51,131 bases of DNA. Origin: Campylobacteraceae bacterium. GTDB lineage: Bacteria > Campylobacterota > Campylobacteria > Campylobacterales > BB28. The notes under the pieces are model-generated. The model worked only from the letters and a program-made list of their open reading frames with translations, was not told the origin of the DNA and made no database searches. The DNA lies in assembly GCA_016744535.1 (NCBI GenBank), contig JADGEE010000005.1, positions 14,830 through 65,960 of the forward strand, written 5' to 3'. This document shows, piece after piece, positions 1-9,208 of the stretch; position 1 is the first letter of the stretch, and every line of letters begins with the position of its first letter. Both the position numbers and the translations under genes were made by a program.

Positions 1-300
1 CCATTCCAGACATTCCGCCCATTCCAGACATTCCGCCCATTCCAGACATTCCGCCCATTCCAGACATTCCGCCCATTCCAGACATTCCGCCCATTCCGCT
101 CATTCCAGACATTCCGCCCATTCCAGACATTCCGCCCATTCCAGACATTCCGCTCATTCCAGACATTCCGCCCATTCCGCCAAGGTATCTTAATAAATCA
201 TACATATTAACGCCATTTCCAGACATTCCACTCATACCAGACATTCCGCCCATTCCAGACATTCCGCCCATTCCAGACATTCCGCCCATTCCAGACATAC
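1..300. repeat. In-frame tandem repeat inside the Met-rich gene
   Basis: Degenerate copies of an 18-base unit (on the minus strand GGAATGTCTGGAATGGGC) fill the coding part of the partial gene. The break around 178-230 encodes the only non-repeat segment. Every unit length is a multiple of three, so copy-number change would alter protein length without a frameshift. Confidence 0.85.
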
Positions 301-373
301 TTGCCATTGCACCAGTTGAAAGTAATGCTGCTACACTACCAGCTATAAGAGTTTTTTTTGCAAATTTAATCAT
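1..373 (-). CDS. Met/Gly/Ser-repeat exported protein (3' end outside window)
   Basis: An open frame runs leftward from ATG at 373 through the window edge without a stop. About 124 codons are visible. Residues 1-25 look like a signal peptide (MIKFAKKT, a hydrophobic stretch, then AMA before cleavage). The rest is almost entirely GMSGMGGMS-type repeats on an 18-base unit, interrupted once by a short non-repeat patch (NGVNMYDLLRYL) near residues 53-64. Possible roles are metal binding through Met or a surface or structural role. Both are inference and I do not recognise a named family. It lies 72 bp downstream of another small exported protein on the same strand and may be co-transcribed with it. 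Confidence 0.8.
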   Translation of the reverse strand, partial: MIKFAKKTLIAGSVAALLSTGAMASMSGMGGMSGMGGMSGMGGMSGMSGMSGNGVNMYDLLRYLGGMGGMSGMSGMSGMGGMSGMGGMSGMSGMGGMSGMGGMSGMGGMSGMGGMSGMGGMSGM

Positions 374-445
374 AAGATTTCCTTGTTTTTGTTTTTTTAT
401 TTAATTGAAAACGAAATACTGAAAATTGCTTTCATAATAATTTAA

Positions 446-745
446 TTAATTATGAAAACCTCTGATATCATAATTATCTACCATTCCTGGGTAGATAAAT
501 GGGTTATACCAATTACCTTGGTTCCCTAAAAAAAGTAAACTTTTTGGATATGGAGCATTAATCCCATGTAATGCTAATTTATACCAAACAGTTCTGTATT
601 TAGAAGATGTATCTTTTGCAACTGTTGTTACAATAGGAGCACCTTCAGGTCTTTTTTCAGGATTGACTCCAGCAATTGGATATGCACCCGCTGATGCTGT
701 CAAACTCAATATTAAGATTGAGATGATTTTTTTTGCTTTTTTCAA
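446..745 (-). CDS. Small exported protein, family not recognised
   Basis: About 99 residues with a clear N-terminal signal peptide (MKKAKKIISILILSL...) and a mature part of about 78 residues rich in aromatic and proline residues, including NWYNPFIYPG and YDIRGFH. A GTG two codons upstream (751) overlaps the AGGAGG ribosome-binding site and cannot be used with it. TTG at 745 sits 5 nt after AGGAGG and is the better start. The protein is probably periplasmic. It precedes the Met-rich exported gene on the same strand. I cannot name a function. Confidence 0.7.
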   Translation of the reverse strand: MKKAKKIISILILSLTASAGAYPIAGVNPEKRPEGAPIVTTVAKDTSSKYRTVWYKLALHGINAPYPKSLLFLGNQGNWYNPFIYPGMVDNYDIRGFHN

Positions 746-751
746 TCCCAC

Positions 752-1283
752 CTCCTTATTTTAGTCTCAAGGTATTTAATACTTTAAAATGGGTCAGGCT
801 ACTCAACTTCTATTTAGAAATTTAAGTTTTATAATAAGTATATTTCTTAAAATTCTGAACTTTAGCTTAAGTCAAATAAGCTTAAGTTTAGGTTCAGTAT
901 CCCTTCACCAGCCTATAAATTATCATAATAAATCTTTATTTTATCTTATAACATCTTATTATGTGAGTGAATATTATTTAATATGTTACCATTGTATAAT
1001 CTTGTACAATTTAAACTTTTAGAACTACCCTAAATAAGCTTTTATTAAGCTTTTTTAGTAGATAGTTTTTTTGAAATTATTTTCGTAAAATAATATTAAT
1101 TTTAAGTGAAATAATAATAATTATAATTAAAAATATACAGTTTAAATTTATATATGATAATTATAAGCAAAAGTTTGTTTTTTACTTCAAAAATCATGAT
1201 TTTTATATAAATAATACTTTATTGTGTTAAATCTATTCATTAAGATATAATTTAAAAATTAAAGATTTTTTAAAAGGAAATTT
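752..1283. other. Intergenic region without a supported gene
   Basis: This 530 bp AT-rich gap separates the leftward small exported gene from the rightward symporter. One short rightward reading frame (789-1022) has no convincing ribosome-binding site and a biased, low-complexity translation. A weak hairpin built from two AAGCTT copies followed by TTTTTT lies near 1035-1055. A TATAAT at 1246-1251 is a plausible -10 box for the downstream symporter. Confidence 0.5.
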
Positions 1284-2633
1284 ATGAGAATAGCTAAGTT
1301 TACTAGACTAGGTTTCATTTTAGCAGCTTCAGGAAGTGCTGTGGGACTAGGTAATATATGGAAGTTTCCATATATTACAGGAGAGTATGGAGGAGGTGCT
1401 TTTGTATTTGTTTATTTAATTACAATAGCTTTTATTGGTATAACTATTTTAATCGCAGAGATGTTAATAGGGTATTTAGGAGAAGCTAATAGTGTAACTT
1501 CTTTTGAAAAGTTAGCCCCAAAAAATAAAAAAGTTTGGAAATATGCAGGTTTTATGGCTTTTACTGGATTAATGATACTTACATTTTATTCAGTTGTAAT
1601 TGGATGGATTTTTAATTATATTTTTAAATCATTTTCACTTCCTAGTAATATTGAAATGGCTGAAAGTGAATTTAATATATTTTTATCAACAGATATAACA
1701 ACTCAATTAGCTTTTCATACAATTGTATTTTTAATTATTATTTCAATTGTAGTAAAAGGAATTAAAGCTGGAATAGAGAAATTAAATTTATATTTAATGC
1801 CTATCTTAACATTCATTTTAATAGGTATATTTTTATACTCTTTAAATTTAGATGGATTTTCTAAATCTTTAGAATTTATGTTTAATTTTAATTTTGAAAA
1901 ATTAAATTCACAAGCAATCTTAGTGGCTGTTGGTCACGCTTTTTTTACAATATCTCTAGGAATGGCCGCTATTATGACTTATTCAGCTTCTATTGCTAAA
2001 CATACGAATATTTTTAGAACTTCTCTTGTAATTGTATTAGTTGATACGCTTATTGCTTTAATTGCTGGACTTGCACTATTTGCATTTCTGTTTGAATTTG
2101 GAAGTGAACCTTCAAAAGGTCCTGGACTTGTATTTATTTCACTACCTGCAATATTTAGTGAATTTGGAATTTTTGGAAATATTTTAGCTCTATCATTTTT
2201 TATATCTTTGGCATTTGCGGGACTTACTTCTGCTGTTTCACTGCTTGAGCCATCAGTTCAGTATTTTATAGATAGATTTAAACATAGTAGATTAAAAGCT
2301 ACACTTTTAAGTGGAGGTATCTTTTATATAATAGGAATTATAGCACTATTAGCAAATACTAAAAATTTTGGAGGTAATTTAACTTTTGGAAGTAAAAACT
2401 TTTTTGATTGGATTGATTTTATTACAACTGCATTTTTGCTACCTTTAGGTGGAATATTAATGGCTATTTTTGTAGGATACATTATTCAAAAAGATAGAGT
2501 GAAATCACTTCTTGAACCTCAAATGGGAAGTTTAATTTTTAATATCTGGTTATTTAGTTTAAGGTATATTGTGCCAATAGCACTATCTTTTGTAGTATTA
2601 AATGAGTTAGGAGTAATAAGTTTGAATTTTTAG
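1284..2633 (+). CDS. Sodium-dependent transporter, SNF/NSS family
   Basis: 449 residues with about 11 hydrophobic spans, typical of prokaryotic neurotransmitter:sodium symporters of the LeuT/MhsT type. The first span carries the family signature GSAVGLGNIWKFPY, whose unwound Gly-rich segment forms the Na+ and substrate sites in LeuT. GGGAFVFVYL follows in span 2. The likely role is Na+-coupled uptake of an amino acid across the inner membrane. The substrate cannot be read from the sequence. Ribosome-binding site AAAAGGAAATTT precedes the ATG. It converges with pssA across a shared hairpin. Confidence 0.92.
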   Translation: MRIAKFTRLGFILAASGSAVGLGNIWKFPYITGEYGGGAFVFVYLITIAFIGITILIAEMLIGYLGEANSVTSFEKLAPKNKKVWKYAGFMAFTGLMILTFYSVVIGWIFNYIFKSFSLPSNIEMAESEFNIFLSTDITTQLAFHTIVFLIIISIVVKGIKAGIEKLNLYLMPILTFILIGIFLYSLNLDGFSKSLEFMFNFNFEKLNSQAILVAVGHAFFTISLGMAAIMTYSASIAKHTNIFRTSLVIVLVDTLIALIAGLALFAFLFEFGSEPSKGPGLVFISLPAIFSEFGIFGNILALSFFISLAFAGLTSAVSLLEPSVQYFIDRFKHSRLKATLLSGGIFYIIGIIALLANTKNFGGNLTFGSKNFFDWIDFITTAFLLPLGGILMAIFVGYIIQKDRVKSLLEPQMGSLIFNIWLFSLRYIVPIALSFVVLNELGVISLNF

Positions 2634-2642
2634 GAATTTGAG

Positions 2643-2676
2643 TAAAAGAGAAATTTAATTATTAATTTCTCTTTTC
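2643..2676. terminator. Bidirectional terminator between symporter and pssA
   Basis: A 12 bp inverted repeat (AAAAGAGAAATT / AATTTCTCTTTT) with an AT loop lies between two convergent genes and includes the pssA stop codon. The stem ends give T-runs on both strands, so it can terminate both genes. Confidence 0.65.
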
Positions 2677-3380
2677 CAAACTTTTCTTGAAGCTAAATTA
2701 TAAATTGCTCTGATTATGCCAAAAATAATATAACTTGTAATTAAAAATAAAAATCCCTCTATTGGAAAAATATATAGAGTAGAAAATAGAATAACGCTAG
2801 AGATTAATAGCTTTAAAATATTAGTTCTACTTAAACTAAATTTTTTAAAACTAGGATATCTAATATTGCTAACCATTAAAATAGAAATTATTATGGCAAA
2901 AATTAAGATTGAAATTACATATTCATTTAAATTATACTCTTTAAAAAACATTACCCAAATAACTAAGGCAAGAGCAGTTCCAGGAATCGGAAGTCCAATG
3001 AATATATTTGGTTCAGTTAAGTTTGTTGAAACATTAAATCTAGCTAAACGGATTGCTCCAAAAACTACATACATAGCTGAAACCATCGCTCCAAATTTAC
3101 CAAATTCGTGACCAACATAAAAATATAGTAACATTGCAGGTGCTACTCCAAAAGAGACTATATCAGCTAGTGAATCAAACTCAACTCCAAATTTTGAAGT
3201 TGTATTTGTCATTCTAGCTACGCGTCCATCAAGTCCATCTAAAATCATTGCAAGAAAAATTAAGATTGAAGATTTTTCAAATTCACCTTTACTTGAAGCT
3301 ATAATGCTTAAAACACCTACAAATACACTTGATGCTGTTAAAAGATTTGGTAAAAGATAAGTAGCTTGAATATTTCTCAT
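2655..3380 (-). CDS. pssA: CDP-diacylglycerol--serine O-phosphatidyltransferase
   Basis: 241 residues, multi-spanning inner-membrane protein. The CDP-alcohol phosphotransferase signature is complete: DGRVAR, then G after eight residues, D after three and D after three more (within residues about 48-75). It makes phosphatidylserine from CDP-diacylglycerol and serine, the precursor of phosphatidylethanolamine. The matching decarboxylase psd is in the same window at 34008-34814. It lies 5 bp downstream of ftsH and is probably in the same transcript. Confidence 0.93.
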   Translation of the reverse strand: MRNIQATYLLPNLLTASSVFVGVLSIIASSKGEFEKSSILIFLAMILDGLDGRVARMTNTTSKFGVEFDSLADIVSFGVAPAMLLYFYVGHEFGKFGAMVSAMYVVFGAIRLARFNVSTNLTEPNIFIGLPIPGTALALVIWVMFFKEYNLNEYVISILIFAIIISILMVSNIRYPSFKKFSLSRTNILKLLISSVILFSTLYIFPIEGFLFLITSYIIFGIIRAIYNLASRKVWKREINN

Positions 3381-3385
3381 TTAAT

Positions 3386-5344
3386 CTACTCTTCCTCATC
3401 TTCTTTATTATCTTCCTCTTTTTTTAAAGTAAGTTTTGTTTTTATTCCGTTTTTCTCTTCATAAGTTTGAATAAACTCTACTACTCTATCACCATCAATT
3501 GTCTCTTTTTCAAATAGATCTTCTACTATCTCTTCAATAACTTCTGAATACTCTTTTAATCTATTGATAACATGCTTGTATCTGTTCTCTAGTGTATCTC
3601 TTACATAATTATCAACTTCTTCACTCATTTTATCACTATAATCTCGGCTATTTCCAAAGCCCCCGCCTAAAAATGTATTATTTCTCTTCTCTAGTACCAT
3701 AAGTCCAGCTACATCGCTCATTCCATAAAGACTTACCATTGATTTTAAAATATCAGTTGCTCTCTCTAAATCATTTCCAGCACCGGTAGAAACTTCTTTA
3801 ATAAATACTTCTTCTGCTGCACGACCACCTAATAAAACATCAACTTCAGCAATTAATTCGTGTCTTTGCATTAAATATTTATTCTCTTCTGGAGTATTTA
3901 GTGTATAACCTAAAGCAGAAAGTCCTCTTGGAATAATGGAGACTTTAGAGACTTTTCTAGCCCCTTTTGTAGTTTCTGCAACAAGTGCGTGTCCACATTC
4001 GTGATAAGCTACAATTCTCTTCTCTTTTGGAGAAATTCTTCTACTTTTTTTCTCTAAACCTGCAATTTGTCTCTCAACAGCTTCTTTTAAATGTTTTTGT
4101 TGAACTGTTTTTTTACTTGCACGACCTGCTAAAAGTGCAGCTTCATTTACGATATTTGCTAAATCAGCTCCAGCTAAACCAGCAGTTAATCTTGCAATAT
4201 CTTCTATATCTATATTTTTTGAAAGTTTTATATTTTTGATATGAACTTTTAGTATTTCAACTCTTCCGTTAAAATCTGGTTTATCAACTAAAACTTGTCT
4301 ATCAAATCTTCCAGGTCTTAAAAGTGCAGGGTCTAAAATTTCTGGTCTATTAGTTGCAGCTAAAACAATAACTGGTGCTTGGTCTGAACTAAATCCATCC
4401 ATCTCTGCTAAGAGTTGATTTAAAGTTTGTTCTCTCTCATCATTTCCACCCATCATTCCACCAGACGCTCTACTTTTACCAATTGCATCAATTTCATCAA
4501 TAAAAATAATAGAAGGTGCTTCTTTTTTAGCATTATCAAATAGGTCTCTTACACGACTAGCCCCAACTCCTACAAACATCTCGATAAAACTACTTCCACT
4601 TACTGAAAAAAATGGAACACTAGCTTCACCTGCAACTGCTTTTGCTAAGAGTGTTTTACCAGTTCCTGGAGGGCCAACTAATAAAACTCCTTTTGGAATT
4701 TTTGCTCCAAGATTTATATATCTATCAGGATGTTTTAGAAATTCAATTATCTCTTTTACTTCCTCTTTTGCTTCGTCATTTCCAGCAACATCATCAAATT
4801 TAATATTTGGTTTTTCAGAATTTACAAGTTTTTTACTACTTCCCATACTTAAAATTCCACCACCTAAACTTTTTTGCATTCTTCCAGCTAAAAACATCCA
4901 AATTGCAAAAAAGATAAATATTGGTAGAACCCAACCAAAAATTATATCTGTAAACCAATTATTTTCACTAAACCCACCATAAGCAATCTTATGTTCATCT
5001 AATAGAGGAATCAAAGTGTTATCAGGATTTACTCTTTTTACAATATAAGCAACTCTAACTCCATTTTGCTCGCTTATAGCTTTTATAATACTTTCTCCAA
5101 TTGCCACATAATTAATTCTTTCACTTTTAATTAGCTTTTTTAACTCATAGTAACTAATATTTTTAGTTGATGTCACTGCTTGTGAATTTTTATTTCCTAT
5201 ATCTCCAGTTGGTTCAACTAAACTTTTAAATAAAATCACAATTACTACTGAAAAAATCACAAATACTAAAAGTGGGTTTTGATTAAAAAAATTACTATTT
5301 TTATTATCTTTGTTTTTATTTTCACTATTTTTATTATTTTCCAT
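3386..5344 (-). CDS. ftsH: ATP-dependent zinc metalloprotease FtsH
   Basis: 652 residues. The order is an Asn/Lys-rich cytoplasmic N-terminus, TM1 (about 24-40), a periplasmic domain, TM2 (about 132-153), an AAA+ ATPase with Walker A GPPGTGKT at 224-231 and Walker B IIFIDEID, and an M41 peptidase with zinc motif HECGH (H448, E449, H452). It is a membrane-anchored hexameric protease that degrades membrane and regulatory proteins. The start overlaps the prmA stop by one base, which suggests translational coupling. The C-terminus is an acidic/Lys tail. Confidence 0.97.
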   Translation of the reverse strand: MENNKNSENKNKDNKNSNFFNQNPLLVFVIFSVVIVILFKSLVEPTGDIGNKNSQAVTSTKNISYYELKKLIKSERINYVAIGESIIKAISEQNGVRVAYIVKRVNPDNTLIPLLDEHKIAYGGFSENNWFTDIIFGWVLPIFIFFAIWMFLAGRMQKSLGGGILSMGSSKKLVNSEKPNIKFDDVAGNDEAKEEVKEIIEFLKHPDRYINLGAKIPKGVLLVGPPGTGKTLLAKAVAGEASVPFFSVSGSSFIEMFVGVGASRVRDLFDNAKKEAPSIIFIDEIDAIGKSRASGGMMGGNDEREQTLNQLLAEMDGFSSDQAPVIVLAATNRPEILDPALLRPGRFDRQVLVDKPDFNGRVEILKVHIKNIKLSKNIDIEDIARLTAGLAGADLANIVNEAALLAGRASKKTVQQKHLKEAVERQIAGLEKKSRRISPKEKRIVAYHECGHALVAETTKGARKVSKVSIIPRGLSALGYTLNTPEENKYLMQRHELIAEVDVLLGGRAAEEVFIKEVSTGAGNDLERATDILKSMVSLYGMSDVAGLMVLEKRNNTFLGGGFGNSRDYSDKMSEEVDNYVRDTLENRYKHVINRLKEYSEVIEEIVEDLFEKETIDGDRVVEFIQTYEEKNGIKTKLTLKKEEDNKEDEEE

Positions 5345-6186
5345 TATTCATTTTCCTTTTTCAAACATATAGAAAACCATTCACCATTTTTTATAACATC
5401 TATTACTTTAAAATCTTTAAATTTTTCTAATACTTTCTCTTTATATGGTTCTAAAATTCCAGAAAGTATCAATAAGCCATTATCTTTAGTTCTATTTTTT
5501 AAATCTTTTGCAATAAATATTAATACATCTGCTACAATATTTGCAATTACAACATCATATACATCATCTGTCATTGAAGCAGAACCAATCCACGAGTTAT
5601 TAATAGTAGTATTATTTAACTTAGAGTTATTCTTAGCACTATCAATTGCTAATTCATCTGTATCGCAAATATCTACAATTGCATCAAGTTTTGAACTTGC
5701 AATTGCTAATATTCCACTGCCTGAGCCTACATCTAAAATTTTGTGATTTTTATTTATATGTTCAGATATGAGGTTTAAACAACTATTGGTTGTTTCGTGA
5801 TGACCTGAACCAAAGGCAAGAGAGGGGTCTATTACAATATTTATAAAATTATTTTTTTTCTCATACCAAGATGGTCTTATATAAAATTTACCTACTTCTA
5901 TTGGTTTAATAGAATCTTGATAACTCTTTATCCAATCAATGTTTTTCTTCTTTTCTGTCTTAAAAGTAACATCTATTTTAGAATTTAAAACTTCTGATAA
6001 CTTTTTAGAAAACTCCTCTATACCCCATCTTACATCAGATAAATCTTCACTACTTCTTAAAATAAAACTATCTCTATCTTCTTCTATTGCGTCATTATAA
6101 ATTTCAATTATAAAATTTAAGAAAAACTCTCTATTTGAAGATGGAGTTACAATTAATTCATAATAAAACTCTTCACTATCAATCAT
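5344..6186 (-). CDS. prmA: Ribosomal protein L11 methyltransferase
   Basis: 280 residues. The N-terminal substrate-recognition part is followed by a Rossmann-type SAM domain with motif I (LDVGSGSGILAIAS) and the PrmA signature region DPSLAFGSGHHETT. It would trimethylate ribosomal protein L11. The gene overlaps cheY upstream (8 bases) and ftsH downstream (1 base), so cheY-prmA-ftsH-pssA reads as one tightly packed operon. Confidence 0.92.
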   Translation of the reverse strand: MIDSEEFYYELIVTPSSNREFFLNFIIEIYNDAIEEDRDSFILRSSEDLSDVRWGIEEFSKKLSEVLNSKIDVTFKTEKKKNIDWIKSYQDSIKPIEVGKFYIRPSWYEKKNNFINIVIDPSLAFGSGHHETTNSCLNLISEHINKNHKILDVGSGSGILAIASSKLDAIVDICDTDELAIDSAKNNSKLNNTTINNSWIGSASMTDDVYDVVIANIVADVLIFIAKDLKNRTKDNGLLILSGILEPYKEKVLEKFKDFKVIDVIKNGEWFSICLKKENE

Positions 6187-6556
6187 TTGTACCTAAAACA
6201 GCCTCTAACTTCTCTTTTAATACCTGTGGAGTAAATGGCTTTACAATATAGTTATTAACTCCTGCACGAAGTGCTGTAATAACTTCAGCTTTTCCACCCT
6301 CTGTTGTTACCATAATAATGGGAATCTCTTGAAATCTATCATCTGCTCTTACTTTTTGAACAAGCTCAAGCCCATTCATTTCAGGCATATTCCAATCAGT
6401 TACTAGTATCTTTACACTTTCACCTTCTGCATCCATTATATCCCACGCTTCAACTCCGTGTTCAGCTTCTAATATATCTTTATATCCTAACCTAGAAAGT
6501 GTATTTTTAATAATTCTTCTCATTGTTGAACTATCATCTACTACAAGTAGCTTCAA
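6179..6556 (-). CDS. cheY: Chemotaxis response regulator CheY-like
   Basis: 125 residues, a single receiver domain with no output domain. The acidic pocket D7/D8, phospho-acceptor D54 (in VTDWNMP), T84, aromatic Y103 and K106 are all in place, matching CheY that signals to the flagellar switch. It overlaps prmA by 8 bases. A second lone receiver lies at 33619-33993. This copy has the more typical CheY C-terminal face (KPFTPQVLKEKLEAVLG) and is the likelier chemotaxis protein. Confidence 0.9.
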   Translation of the reverse strand: MKLLVVDDSSTMRRIIKNTLSRLGYKDILEAEHGVEAWDIMDAEGESVKILVTDWNMPEMNGLELVQKVRADDRFQEIPIIMVTTEGGKAEVITALRAGVNNYIVKPFTPQVLKEKLEAVLGTND

Positions 6557-6615
6557 CTCATCTCCTTTAACATAGATACTTGACAGTCTCGTTTAATGTA
6601 AAATTTTATCTAAAC

Positions 6616-7335
6616 TTACTTTTGAGTAACTTTAAATTTTAAAGCCTCTTTTAAATCTAGAGTTCCTTCATAATAAGCTTTACCAATAATTACACCCGAA
6701 ACTAATTCATTCTTTTTTAATTTATATATATCATTAATATCTTTTACCCCGCCACTAGCGATTGTTTTAACTCCACTAGCTTTAGCAATTGATTCTGTAA
6801 ATTCTACATTTACTCCACTTAAAGTTCCATCTTTTCCAATATCAGTACAAATTATAGCTTCAACATCCATTTCACCAAATTTTTTAGCTAATTCAGTTGC
6901 TTTTATTTTACTAACCTCACCCCAACCTTCAGTTGCTACAAAACCATCTTTTGCATCAATTCCAATCACAATTGGATATTTTTGAGCCATCTCTCTAACA
7001 AATTCAGGATCTTTTAATGCAATTGAACCAAGTATTAATCTACTAACACCAATACTCATATACTGTTTTATTGTCTCTTCATCTCTAATTCCACCACCAA
7101 CTTGGATACTAAGAGCCGTTCTATCTCTAATTTCAAGTATAGCATCTACATTCACAGGCTCACCTGCAAATGCTCCATCTAAATCTACAATATGAAGCCA
7201 CTTTGCACCTAATTCTTGAAATTTAACTGCTTGTTTCCAAGGAGTCTCTTCATAAATTTTTGCACTATCCATTAAGCCTTTTGTAAGTCTTACAGCTTTT
7301 CCATTTTTTAAATCAATTGCTGGGATTATTTCCAT
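6616..7335 (-). CDS. hisA: ProFAR isomerase (histidine biosynthesis)
   Basis: 239 residues forming a complete TIM barrel with two-fold internal similarity. It has [14 protein letters not shown] at the N-terminus (catalytic D8), GGGIR, GIDAKDG (D127), [11 protein letters not shown] (second catalytic region) and ASGGV plus [11 protein letters not shown] phosphate-binding loops. It catalyses the Amadori rearrangement of ProFAR to PRFAR. It is a lone his gene here, 59 bp upstream of cheY on the same strand. Confidence 0.96.
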   Translation of the reverse strand: MEIIPAIDLKNGKAVRLTKGLMDSAKIYEETPWKQAVKFQELGAKWLHIVDLDGAFAGEPVNVDAILEIRDRTALSIQVGGGIRDEETIKQYMSIGVSRLILGSIALKDPEFVREMAQKYPIVIGIDAKDGFVATEGWGEVSKIKATELAKKFGEMDVEAIICTDIGKDGTLSGVNVEFTESIAKASGVKTIASGGVKDINDIYKLKKNELVSGVIIGKAYYEGTLDLKEALKFKVTQK

Positions 7336-7398
7336 TTAATGCCTTGTTTAAAATTTTATTACTTTTAATATAAAAATCTTTATAATTTACTTAAATTT

Positions 7399-8598
7399 TC
7401 AATCTATTAAGATAACTTCTACACTATCACCTATATTTTTACTTTCATCATTTGGATTACTTACTATTAAACCTAAGTTTTTTCCTAACATATTTGTTAA
7501 AATTGCACTACTCCCAACTTTTTTATCTTTAAAATTTATATAATAATTATTATCTATATACTCTACATTACAAGTACTAAATTCTGTTTTCTTACTTCTT
7601 TTTATAAATGGCTCTTTTAAAATTGCTTTGATAGTTTTAAATTTAAATTCACTACCTTGCATTTTTTGAATCAAATATAATCCAAATAGTAAAAATGTGA
7701 TAGTTGAAGAGTAAGCAAATCCAGGAAGTGCTAAAATCAATTTATTACCAACTTTTACAATTTTTATATGTTGCCCTGGTTTCATATTAACTCTATCAAA
7801 AATTAATTCACCTTTACTTTTTACTATCTCTTTTACAAAGTCAAAATCTCCTACACTAACTCCACCAGTTGTGACTACAATATCACTACTTTCTAATGCT
7901 AAATTTAAATATTTTTCTATATTTTCTCTATCATCTTTAATCACACCCATATTTAAAATAGTTGCACCATATCTTTTTGCAATAGCTGAAATTGTATAAT
8001 TATTTGAGCTTCTAATTTGAGATGGATTTGTCTCTTTATCACATAATCCTAAAATTTCACTACCTGTTGAAATTACTGAAAGAGTCGGTTTTTTATAAAT
8101 TAAAACTTCTGCAATATTTAAACTTGCCATTACTCCAATTTCTGCAAAGCCAATTTTACTTCCTCTCTTAATTAAAATTTCATTTTTAGTAAAATTTTCT
8201 CCAATATTTCTAATACTAAAGCCCTCTTTAACTTCTTGATTTATAGTGATTTGATTATCTTTAAATTCAACTAATTCAATTGGAATGACGCTATCAGCAC
8301 CTTTGGGAACAATTGAGCCTGTATATAGTTTTATAGCTTCACCATTTTGTAAATTAAACTCTTTAAAACTTCCAGCGGGAAGTTTATCTATAACTTTTAA
8401 TGTTTTTAATTTTTGGTCAGAGTATTTAATTGCATAGCCATCCATTGAGGATGTTAGATATGCAGGTGAATTTTCTTTTGCTATAATATCTTCAGCTAAA
8501 ATTCTATTATCTGTATCTAAAATAAACCTCTTTTCTACCCCTAAAGTTTGAATATTTAAATTATTTAAAATTGTTATTGCTTCATTAAAATTAATCAT
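7399..8598 (-). CDS. moeA: Molybdopterin molybdenumtransferase
   Basis: 399 residues. MoeA landmarks are visible in order: SSMDGYAIK, the STGSEI loop, TTGGVSVGDFDFV and MKPGQHIK. LPGFAYSS stands where LPGNPVS is usual. MoeA inserts molybdate into adenylylated molybdopterin. The C-terminal domain IV is present. A 60 bp gap to hisA allows co-transcription. Its upstream side is divergent from the small exported gene at 8673. Confidence 0.93.
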   Translation of the reverse strand: MINFNEAITILNNLNIQTLGVEKRFILDTDNRILAEDIIAKENSPAYLTSSMDGYAIKYSDQKLKTLKVIDKLPAGSFKEFNLQNGEAIKLYTGSIVPKGADSVIPIELVEFKDNQITINQEVKEGFSIRNIGENFTKNEILIKRGSKIGFAEIGVMASLNIAEVLIYKKPTLSVISTGSEILGLCDKETNPSQIRSSNNYTISAIAKRYGATILNMGVIKDDRENIEKYLNLALESSDIVVTTGGVSVGDFDFVKEIVKSKGELIFDRVNMKPGQHIKIVKVGNKLILALPGFAYSSTITFLLFGLYLIQKMQGSEFKFKTIKAILKEPFIKRSKKTEFSTCNVEYIDNNYYINFKDKKVGSSAILTNMLGKNLGLIVSNPNDESKNIGDSVEVILID

Positions 8599-8637
8599 TG
8601 TTTAACCTTTCGTTACAGTTATCTATTTTTTTTCTGA

Positions 8638-8643
8638 TATAAT
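8638..8643 (+). promoter_or_regulatory. -10 box upstream of the 8673 gene
   Basis: TATAAT lies 30 bp before the ATG at 8673 in the short divergent gap with moeA. No clear -35 box is seen, as is common for housekeeping promoters in Campylobacterota. Confidence 0.45.
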
Positions 8644-8672
8644 ATTGTATCTTACAACAAAAAGGATTAGAT

Positions 8673-9086
8673 ATGTTTTTAAGAGTATTTATTGCATCTA
8701 TTTTTTTAATGAATATGGCATTTGCATTTGACAGTATTAAAAAAATAATTGTTAAAGAGGATAGAAGTGGGAAGCATATAAGCGTAAATGGAAAGATATT
8801 ACCAAGTAATATGCTTATACTTGAAGATAATGTAAATGTAGAGATGGATAGAATTAAACATGGTTATTATGGTCCAAAATTTTGGGAATATAATTCATTT
8901 TTTACAAAATTTAAATCTATAAATGGACAAAACTTTAAAGTAGAAACTAAATACTCTAAAGTTATTTTATATACTATGAAAAGTTTTGGAAAAATTCCTA
9001 AGGTAGAGATAGAGAAAAAAGATTCTAAATTTATCAGTGGTGGAGAGGTAGTTTTCAAAAAGAGAGAGTATGAAGTTAGAAAATAA
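8673..9086 (+). CDS. Small exported protein of unknown function
   Basis: 137 residues with an N-terminal signal peptide (MFLRVFIASIFLMNM, AFA before cleavage), so probably periplasmic. The mature part is Lys-rich with alternating short hydrophobic strands, suggesting a small beta domain. No catalytic motif or Cys is seen. The ribosome-binding site AAAAGGATTAGAT precedes the ATG. It marks the left edge of an accessory stretch. I do not recognise the family. Confidence 0.7.
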   Translation: MFLRVFIASIFLMNMAFAFDSIKKIIVKEDRSGKHISVNGKILPSNMLILEDNVNVEMDRIKHGYYGPKFWEYNSFFTKFKSINGQNFKVETKYSKVILYTMKSFGKIPKVEIEKKDSKFISGGEVVFKKREYEVRK

Positions 9087-9173
9087 ATTCTGCCCCTTTC
9101 TTTCTTAAAATCTACAATAATTAATCTATTTAAAAAGTTACTCAAATTTTATAAAACAAAATAATAATATTGC

Positions 9174-9179
9174 TATAAT
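9174..9179 (+). promoter_or_regulatory. -10 box for the small structured transcript
   Basis: TATAAT preceded by TGC lies about 35 bp before the hairpin-closed small ORF at 9233. It would start RNA near 9186. Confidence 0.5.
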
Positions 9180-9208
9180 TTTAATGTTCAAAACAGAAAT
9201 ATGGATAA

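Noticed and set aside
1-170. Regular short repeats that resemble a CRISPR array
   Set aside because: Units are contiguous with no unique spacers, and they translate in one frame as Met/Gly/Ser after a signal peptide. The arrays at 38986 and 46655 are rejected as CRISPR for the same reason.
789-1022. Rightward 77-codon frame
   Set aside because: No ribosome-binding site, low-complexity hydrophobic translation, and no family likeness. Probably chance in an AT-rich gap.
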